From Pterois miles (taxonomy: Eukaryota; Chordata; Actinopteri; Perciformes; Scorpaenidae), in assembly GCA_947000775.1 (NCBI GenBank), contig CAMQGK010000130.1:6819001-6883000 (forward strand): a stretch of DNA of 64,000 nt, written 5' to 3'. Under the pieces are notes generated by a model. It made no database searches. It worked only from the letters and a program-made list of their open reading frames with translations, and was not told where the DNA came from. Position numbers and translations under genes: made by a program. Numbering within the stretch: the stretch's first letter is position 1; the number at the start of each line of letters is the position of its first letter. Of the stretch, positions 57,016-64,000 are shown in pieces.

Positions 57016-59463
57016 AACTACCAAAGTGTGCTGCAGACTTAAAAATGTAAGCAGAAATATGCAGATGTTTTTATTTGTCTTCCAGTAAACTGTGTGCTTT
57101 GGGCTGACCAACTTAAGGAAAGCATCCATTTTTTTTTATTATTTTACATAGTTTATAATAATTTATTTAATATATTTTTCTCACTATAATCAGACAAAAT
57201 AGTGCAATTGTTTGTTGTTGAACTGTCAAACCAGACTACATTTAAAAGTAAATTTAGTGATGATTATTTTTATTATTATACATTTATTTTTTTTTTTTTT
57301 TTGTATATTTACTGTGTGAATTCACAGTTAATCCTCTGTATGAGTTCTTATTTATAGTCACAGTACACAAGGTGAAAACCAGATAATCGGCAGACCTTTT
57401 CCAAAGTAGTTCTGTCATTAAATTTCTATTTTTCCCATCATACACTCTGCCCATTGCATTGAAGCTGAGCCCTTAATTTGTTTGACAGCCATGAAGACTT
57501 CCTGGAGTCATGCACCACCGGCATTAGTCAACCTGTGTACGGTTGTCTTGGCAACAACCTTTTATAGTCTATGTAATACCTTGGCAACAACTTTGTAGCC
57601 AGGTTATACAGGAAGCATTTAGAGGCAGGGTTGGGGGCGGGTGATGCCCTCTAACAGCAGATCCTAGAGCAGTTTATCCTCCCAAATCTTGTCCTTATCT
57701 CTGGGATCAGCCTGGAACCGCCTCCCCCTCACACCCCCCGCCTGGTTCTGGACAACCAAATAGGGGTTTGGTAGCCAGCGTGAGGATTTGAGGGTTTCAA
57801 AGTGGTGAGGCAGTAGATGAGCTCTTGTTTTCCTGGCATCCACAGCGAGGTTGATAGCCTCTTTTCAGCACCGGGGCATAATGTCGGCCACACGGCATTG
57901 TCTCCAGCAGTCGTAATCTGTTTACACTGCATCCCCCCGTTCTGACAGCGCACACACGTCTGAGGAGATGAAGAATGAGGCGGACAATGCAGTGGACATT
58001 AATTCTCTTTCTGAGAACGACTTATTAGTCTCGAGGGGCTGTTTCCAGAAAATGGCTCCAAATTTATCTCATTCCAGCTCCAACCGGATGTGAGAGGAAT
58101 TCTTTACCGTGACATGATGAGACCGCTCATCAATTTTGTGTTTATGCTGAATCACAGTGTCTTTAAAGAACGGCTTCATGAGAAATTATTTCCTCCTCAA
58201 CAAACATTGCATGCAACTTGCCCATACTTAACCTGCATCTACCCCAAACGAAGCGACTATGCAGCTACTGTTTTTGTCTCTGCATCTTTTTTCTTTACTT
58301 CCCGAAAGCCCCTTTCTGCAACTCTCTGCATTTTTCACTCCGAAAATAGCGGAATCACAGGAATGTGGCAGGATTGAATCTCAGCCGGCTGATTGGATTG
58401 TCTTTTGCTCTATCTCAGGCTGCATTAAGCGGCCGAGGACGTATAAAAAGGTGATGGATGCCTCCTCCTTACGTCTGGACCGCTCAGAGCTGACCTCAGC
58501 AGAAGGCGAGAGAGGAAAAAAGAGACAGAGAGAGAGAGACTGTGATTTACTGACCAGGCCGGTGAAAGCAGAGTGGAGGATGAACGCCACTCAGCTCCCA
58601 CGGCTGGCAGCCACAGATGTAAAGTGTCTTTTCCCTCCATGATGTTTAGAAGGAACATGCAGCATGTAGAAACTACAGATGGTAATTATCGCTCACTGGA
58701 AATCATAAGATTTTGTGATTAGCTATCAAACCCTTTTCATTCCTCATCTTCGTTTCCGGTTTACGCGTTCCCTCCTCGCTAATTAGTCGGCTCGGTCAGA
58801 ACGTTATCTGCTCTCCTCTCCCCTCAACCCCATTACTCACTGCTGCCATTCTTGTCTCAGCCCTCCAAGGTTTTAACATTACCAGAACATCAAGATCAAG
58901 TGGTGCAGCGGTGGTTTTAGTACTAAGTGGGTGCATCTGCTGTGACCCTGCCATCCATCTGTCAGTAACAATTAGGTTGCTCGACGGATATTCTCTCAAA
59001 GACCGGGCGTTCTGTCTCTTTAGTCTTTACGCTGCTGTCTGTTTGACTGCTTGAGAAAGCCCAAATTATTCAGGCAACTGCCAGAGAGCCCATTATGCCA
59101 CGTACAGTAAGATGAGTCACATTGTCATTATCATCAATTCAAGTAAATCCTCATCACCGAGCCGGACTTTAGTTATAAATCCTGGTAGATCAACATGTGA
59201 AATGCAGTAATACTGTAGGTCAGTCAGAGCAGCATGTCATTCCTCACATCCTGCAGACTGTTTCATTTTTGTCACCCTGCCATGGTCAGGCAAAGTTGAT
59301 TATTTTTGTAAGTATTATGAGACATGTTAGGCATTCACACTTTCTCAACTGTAGGTCAGTTTATTTGGTCAGGACCAAAGGACAATTATGAGTAATCATA
59401 AAGTTTCCATGAGGTAAAATCCTACACTGTTTACACTGTAGACCCGCTGGAGAAAATCAGCAC
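57016..59463. other. Intronic sequence with short AT- and GA-rich tracts
   Basis: A T-rich AT patch lies at about 57125-57305. Near 58439 GTATAAAAAGG resembles a TATA box and is followed by a GA-rich tract (58505-58545), but no transcript can be argued. The overlapping frames at 58090-58658 are not recognisable proteins. Confidence 0.5.
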
Positions 59464-60660
59464 AAAGTTACAGAGGCCTCATTATGCTTTTGTGCTTTTT
59501 CTCTTTCCTTTAATGTGTTATATACTGTAGTTTTTTGTGCATGTAAAAGGTCTGCAAAGTTACAAAACTCAAAGTCCACACCGAAGGGAGAAACACTGCT
59601 CCTGAACCGCCTGAAACGCCTCACCTTTCCCATAACCTGGTGATGTCACCAAGCAACACCTTTGCATAAAACAGTGGTCTTACACTCAGTTTATTATATA
59701 TTGAGAGACCTGGCAGCGCTTCCTCTCTCATATCTGAGCCACATTTGGCTCGAGGGAGAAAGCAGGAGAGACCTTCAGTGTGGCTTGTGGCTGTGTGACA
59801 AGATACTTGGACTCACTCTGCTATAAAGTTGTGTAGTACACCACCAAACCGCTAGTTGGCAGCAGCGTCTCTATGAGTTTCCTTCTTCGTCCTCTTGTAC
59901 TACAAACAGAAACTGAGCGGAGCTTGAGCTAATAACTTAAAATTTTACTGGAACGCCGAAAAGAGAAAATATATCTGAGTCTATTTGTGTGAACAAACAT
60001 TGAAAAGATCGAGGCAGAGAGAAGTTGAACTTTCTGTGGTTGTCCGGGGTCCTGGCCGTTCAGCACCGCTGAGAGACGACCAATCACATCTGTTGCGGTC
60101 TGCGTCGCCGCCATGTGTAGTTACGTTTCTGGAGAGGTGCACGTCAGGCTACGGCGTTGCTTCTACGCAGAAGTATAAGTCAAGCTTTAATCGAGCTTAT
60201 GCAATGATACACGGGTGCCGCCATAGTTGTAGTAAAATATATCTCTGCTTGCATCAAGACTGGCCGATTACCCGCCCCCGGGAGCCACATACCCCACTGT
60301 GATTGGTAGGTTTGTTCAGCTCGGGATCGCGCAACAAAGGGACCTAAGGGAACGCAGCAAAGTGCCACTCAGATAAAACTTTCATATCAAGGTGGGGGCC
60401 ACAAAATATCGTCCTACGGACCGCAATTGACCTGCAGGCTGCGAGTTTGAGACCCATGGCATAACACCCGGCCTAGCGGCTAATTTGGTGCATCAGAGCA
60501 GACTGGGCTTTTCAGATGGTGGGGGCAAAAAGATGCAGCAGCACAGCCGCTATAAGAAAAATAAAGCTTTTTTGAACATTAAATTATGTAATGTATGTTC
60601 TAGCAGAAACCCAAAATGCATTTCTCACCTGAAAATAAGCACAACATATCCTCTTTAAAA
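59464..60660. mobile_element. Composite inverted-repeat element (nested, non-autonomous)
   Basis: The left end reads ACAGAGGCCTCATTATGCTT followed by TTGTGCTTTTTC. The right end on the complement reads TTTTAAAGAGGATATGTTG then TGCTTATTTTCAGG. They form an imperfect terminal inverted repeat. Inside, TGCATGTAAAAGGTCTGCAA, CAAAGTCCACACCGAAGGGA and TACCCGCCCCCGGGAGCCAC match my memory of an abundant teleost repeat. The middle holds foreign-looking blocks: about 59835-60190 (ending TTCTACGCAGAAGTATAAG) and about 60385-60460 (GACCGCAATTGACCTGCAGG, GCGAGTTTGAGACCC). These look like other element types inserted into it. Confidence 0.55.
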
Positions 60661-61129
60661 GAGTATTTCATCAGTTTATTGTCCTATTACATTAAGACAC
60701 ATTGTCCTCATCCTTCCCTTTTTGTTATCATCTACATTAAGAATCCAGCACCGAGTCTTCACTGTCTAATTGTAAGTTGAGCATGTTGTGTCTTAATTCT
60801 TAAGTCCTGGTTGGAAATTAGCACCAGCCACCAGCTAAATGTTAGTAAAATATACAAATGACTGCTAGATTTGCTTCAATCAATCAAATCTACAGGTGAT
60901 AAAAAGGTTAATTTCCAACCCTGCCTATAAAATAATCAGACTCAGACTGGAGAGTTTTTAAAAAATCTAAATATAACCGAGCCAGATATTTCATCTTTTT
61001 CTATCCCATGGATTCTTATTCCTTCTCAAGACCTAGTGCCTACATTACCCACAATACAACTCCACCACCAACAGTTTGGTTGGAGATGTTAGTGGCGACC
61101 AGTGGGCTACCTCCAGGTGTGAAAAGTTA
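60661..61129. other. Intronic sequence, nothing recognised
   Basis: AT-rich sequence between two repeats. No gene signal. Confidence 0.5.
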
Positions 61130-61400
61130 AGTCAATGCAGAAATGCCTTAAACCTGCAGGGGATGACTCCTGTGGTTGCAAAAAGTAGTCTGATTGTATA
61201 GAAGTCTATGAGAAAATTAGCCTACTTCTCACTTGATTTATTACCTCAGTAAAGATTGTAAAGATGAGTTGATGGTCTCAATCACTAGTTTCAAGTCTCC
61301 TTCAATACAGCATGATGTTCATTTAGTAAATTATGGTCCCATTTAGAGTCAGATAGACCATAAAGCAGGGGATGCTTTAGTACTCCCCAAAACACATAAA
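61130..61400 (-). mobile_element. Dispersed repeat family 3, partial reverse copy
   Basis: AAATTAGCCTACTTCTCACTTG, TTGATGGTCTCAATCACTAG, CAAGTCTCCTTCAATACAGC and AAATTATGGTCCCATTTAGAG are the reverse complement of the right half of the copy at 47445-47940. The part with the 22-bp array is absent. This copy extends further on the other side, through AAGTAGTCTGATTGTATAG. Confidence 0.8.
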
Positions 61401-62104
61401 CAGACTTTAATGTGTAAAATTGCCGCATGTCCTCTTTAACAAACTAAACCAAACAGGCAAATGCACTCGAGTTACTTTAAACTGCAAGAAAGACTTGCAT
61501 TCATGTCATTATGCTGTTTGTTCCAGAAAATAGCACTGTAGCGGTTAACTACTTTGTTGTAAGTACAGTTATGAGACCTGCGCTTGATGAGCTGAGAGCT
61601 CTGTAAAGTTTGTAGCCACAGGTTAGATGAGCGAGGCATATTTTTAAATTGATTATGTGTTGTTCTCAGAGCCAAGGATGTATTTTGTCTTTATTATTTC
61701 TTTGTATTTCCTGCAAATTTGAAATGCCCAGTTCCTCGTGGTCATCTTATTACGGGAGTAATATGCACAGATTTTCTCATCAAGGTGATCAGTTTGGCTG
61801 CAGCGCCTTGAGCAGTAGCCTTATTGTACTCTTTTTTTGGGAGGTCAATTGAAGGACATTACATTAAGGACATTAATCTTATATATCTTGCAGAGTCAGA
61901 CTGGAACAAGAAGCTTCTGTAAATGTATAGAGAAGTGATATGATTTTGAGAGTGAGGTGAAGCATTGATAAAAACACCCCAGAGAGGGGAAACCAGATAG
62001 GGCAACGTATCCTCACACAACGGTTCGTTGTATATCTTACAAAAAGTTATTCCTGTTTGTCTACGAATGCCCAGCAATACGTGTCAATTTCAGCTCATAT
62101 AAAT
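61401..62104. other. Intronic sequence, nothing recognised
   Basis: No exon or repeat recognised; the open frames are short and unsupported. Confidence 0.5.
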
Positions 62105-62184
62105 GCAAAAATTCTTTTCAAAATCACAGGAAACAACTTGGTTAGATTTAGGCAACACGGTAATTAGTTGGGAAGTTGGTAATC
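62105..62184 (-). repeat. Left half of a family 4 copy split by a LINE
   Basis: CTTTTCAAAATCACAGGAAACAACTTGGTT in degenerate form and AGATTTAGGCAACACGG are the reverse complement of about 31845-31900. The matching other half is found at 62558-62663, beyond the LINE fragment. Confidence 0.6.
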
Positions 62185-62550
62185 TACCGGTCAATCTTCG
62201 TTGCTACTCTTAACTCTGGTCATGAGGGCTGGGTCATGACCGAGAGAACCAGATCGCAGGTACAAGTGGCCGAAGTGGCCGTTCTCAGGAGGGTGGCTGG
62301 TGTCTCCTTTAGAGATAAGGTGAGAAGCTCAGCCGTCAGTGAGGGACTCGGATTAGAGCCGCTGCTCCTTTGCATTGAGGGGTCTAGATGAGGACTAAAC
62401 TAGAGGACTAGGTGGGGAGATTATATCTCCACACTGGCCTGGGAACGCCTCGGGATCCCCCAGTCAGAGCTGGTTCATGTGGCCCAGGAAAGGGAAGTTT
62501 GGGGTCACCTGCCAGAGGACCCGACCCCATATAAGAGGTTGGTGATGACC
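62185..62550 (+). mobile_element. LINE fragment: reverse transcriptase ORF C-terminus with internal deletion
   Basis: Translation gives SGHEGWVMTERTRSQ, VAEVAVLRRVAGVSFRDKV and RSSAVSEGLGLEPLLLCIE. After a break with stops and a shifted frame it resumes near 62425 (LAWERLGIPQSELVHVAQER, then EVWGHL) and ends at GACCCGACCCCATATAAGAGG. From memory, this is the C-terminal tail of a very common teleost non-LTR retrotransposon. The segment that should contain PPGRLPGEVFRAC is missing; that is the very part preserved at 5395-5472. The clade (RTE, L2 or Rex type) was not determined. The stops and deletion make it a dead copy. Confidence 0.75.
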
Positions 62551-62557
62551 CCCAAGA

Positions 62558-62663
62558 TGACTACTTGGTTGGGTTTAAGAAAAGACCATCATAATTACAG
62601 AAATAAGTACAGAAGTTACGTGACAAATAAATCAACATTGACTTCTGGTTTCACGCGGGATAC
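62558..62663 (-). repeat. Right half of a family 4 copy split by a LINE
   Basis: CTACTTGGTTGGGTTTAAG, TTACGTGACAAATAAATC and ACATTGACTTCTGGTTTCACG are the reverse complement of 31721-31840. Together with 62105-62184 it reconstructs the order seen at 31721-31920, with the LINE between. Confidence 0.7.
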
Positions 62664-64000
62664 GAACATTTGCCGCTCTTTGTACTTCCTGGTTCACGAT
62701 TACGTGGACTGGACACAAATTGAACAGCCTGAACAGGAACTGATATCTTGCCTCTGAACCTGATTCTTTTAATGTATTTTCTATTTTTTTATATATTTTT
62801 TTATCTATTTATGTGTATTTATTTATTATTACATTAATATTATGTATTTATTTGTATTTTATATTAGTTTTTTCCTTTGTTTATTGGCTATTGTATTTTT
62901 TTCCTCTTATTCTATTATTTCAGCCTTATCTTAGAGAATCTAGTCTTCTTTAGAAGGTGTTGGGACGTCCAGTTACCACTGTTTGTATGTTTGGTTTGAT
63001 GGGTAGTGAAAACTCCTCTTACTTCATGACAGTGGAGTCTCATTGGACGCTGCATCATCACCTCAAGACTACTGGAGTTAATGACAGGGAATAAGAAGGA
63101 TCATGCACAGTATCTATTTATGTGGTGAAATCAGTCAAGTAGAATATTTTTTTAATGTGTTTGTTAAGGAGGTGGCAGATAAATGTATTTATTAGACAAG
63201 AGCCTAGCAGGAGGTCTGGTGGAGGAAACGTTTTTCTCAGAGCGTTATTTTTAGGATCATTTGTCATCTCAGAGATGTAGAACTGTCGGGAAAATGTCAT
63301 CTTGTTGTTACAGCTATTAAGTGTGTTATTATAGATTTCATAACTTGCGGGTTAGTCTTTCATGACTTGCATTCAGTCTTGTTCTCTGTAAACTTATTTC
63401 CCGTTTTTCTCCAGATCACTTTTTGTTGTAGTTTCAGTTTGTGTGTGAGGTCAGAGTTTCACATGCTGACAGGAAGGGCAATTTAAACCTTGTTTACTCA
63501 GAGAAGCATGTGCAGGGTTTGGGATAAATGCTTGAATTTGGCTCCAGTGGAGTGGTTAGAAACATGGATGCAGCCATGCACACAAACAGAAACCAACCTG
63601 CCTCTGCTCAGCCTCTGTGGTCAATTTACCATTGAAAATCTTTAATTTCATACTTTCGTCCATTTATCCTCTGCAGCATCTCTTGAATATGTGTACAGTT
63701 GACTTTGATAATCTTATTTGGTGGATAATCAGTGGGCTCTATGAATAGAAAGATTTCATCAGATTGCAGAATCAATATTCACCGCAGGCGGGAGTGTTTT
63801 CCTGTTATCCTCCTATTCTGCGAAAATATATGGATTAAATTTGAAAAAAAGGATGTTCACCAGTACAATAAAGTGGTTTGGCCTGCAGAGATTGTAAGTC
63901 TGAGAATGCACTCATCCCCTCAGCGGTCATGCATACCTGTAATACCAGGTGGAGAATGAAGATATATGATGTATAAGCCCATTCGCTGGCTTAATGCTGC
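62664..64000. other. AT-rich intronic sequence to window end
   Basis: A low-complexity T-rich block (TATTTATTTATTATTAC-like words) lies at about 62768-62900. The remainder is unique-looking; no exon was recognised before the window ends. Confidence 0.55.

Larger units (their letters stand above)
14722..64000 (+). other. il1rapl2: Long intron downstream of the il1rapl2 linker exon (partial)
   Basis: The intron starts GTAAGG. The next il1rapl2 exon should encode the start of Ig3, with a Cys near its beginning followed by AFFG and later IYWMKGEKFIE. No such sequence was found on the + strand to the window end, so the intron exceeds 49 kb. It holds nearly all the transposable elements listed below. 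A nested unrelated gene cannot be excluded, but none was recognised. Confidence 0.7.

Noticed and set aside
58259..58642. 127-codon + frame, the longest open frame in the window, with a TATA-like GTATAAAAAGG inside
   Set aside because: Low-complexity ends, three overlapping open frames on two strands, no similarity recognised; the TATA-like word is inside the frame.
62479..62757. 92-codon + frame
   Set aside because: Fusion by chance of the LINE C-terminus with an adjacent dispersed repeat.
1..64000. A novel gene system, operon or virus-derived locus
   Set aside because: Nothing in the window groups into co-oriented genes; apart from one il1rapl2 exon all content is intron and repeats.

Overview
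This is vertebrate nuclear DNA, almost certainly from a ray-finned (acanthomorph-type) teleost. The coding content is one short spliced exon. The rest is AT-rich intronic sequence full of decayed transposable elements, a tRNA-derived SINE, 3' ends of a non-LTR retrotransposon, minisatellites and microsatellites. No bacterial, plasmid, phage, CRISPR or operon structure is present; nearly all long open frames are chance frames in non-coding DNA.

The anchor is an exon at 14647-14721 (+ strand). It has a polypyrimidine tract and AG before it, GTAAGG after it, and phase-1 boundaries on both sides. Its translation matches the Ig2-Ig3 linker of the interleukin-1 receptor accessory protein-like proteins and fits IL1RAPL2 better than IL1RAPL1. 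The window is therefore best read as two very long introns of il1rapl2 (at least 14.6 kb upstream and 49.3 kb downstream), consistent with the giant introns of this gene family. I found no second il1rapl2 exon.

Layout. 1-14.6 kb: mostly unique intron with a 53-bp tandem duplication (3.56 kb), a weak cryptic-exon candidate (4.03 kb), a LINE fragment (5.4 kb), a 27-bp minisatellite inside a dispersed repeat (8.0 kb), a 26/27-bp minisatellite that drifts into poly-G (10.0-10.5 kb) and an eroded SINE (13.1 kb). 14.6 kb: the exon. 15-31 kb: hAT-like remnants, a MITE-like element (23.9-24.6 kb) next to a strong hairpin, a (TA)n plus LINE tail, and a hAT-like element carrying eight copies of a 55-bp repeat (27.5-28.6 kb). 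31-41 kb: a dense cluster of dispersed-repeat copies in both orientations. 44-51 kb: further repeats, a tRNA-derived SINE (48.6 kb) and two copies of a repeat that carries its own 22-bp array. 51-59 kb: mostly unique intron. 59-63 kb: a composite inverted-repeat element and a LINE fragment nested in an older repeat.

Homologies between repeat copies were seen by direct comparison inside this window. Family names come from memory of teleost repeats and are marked as such. No database search was possible.
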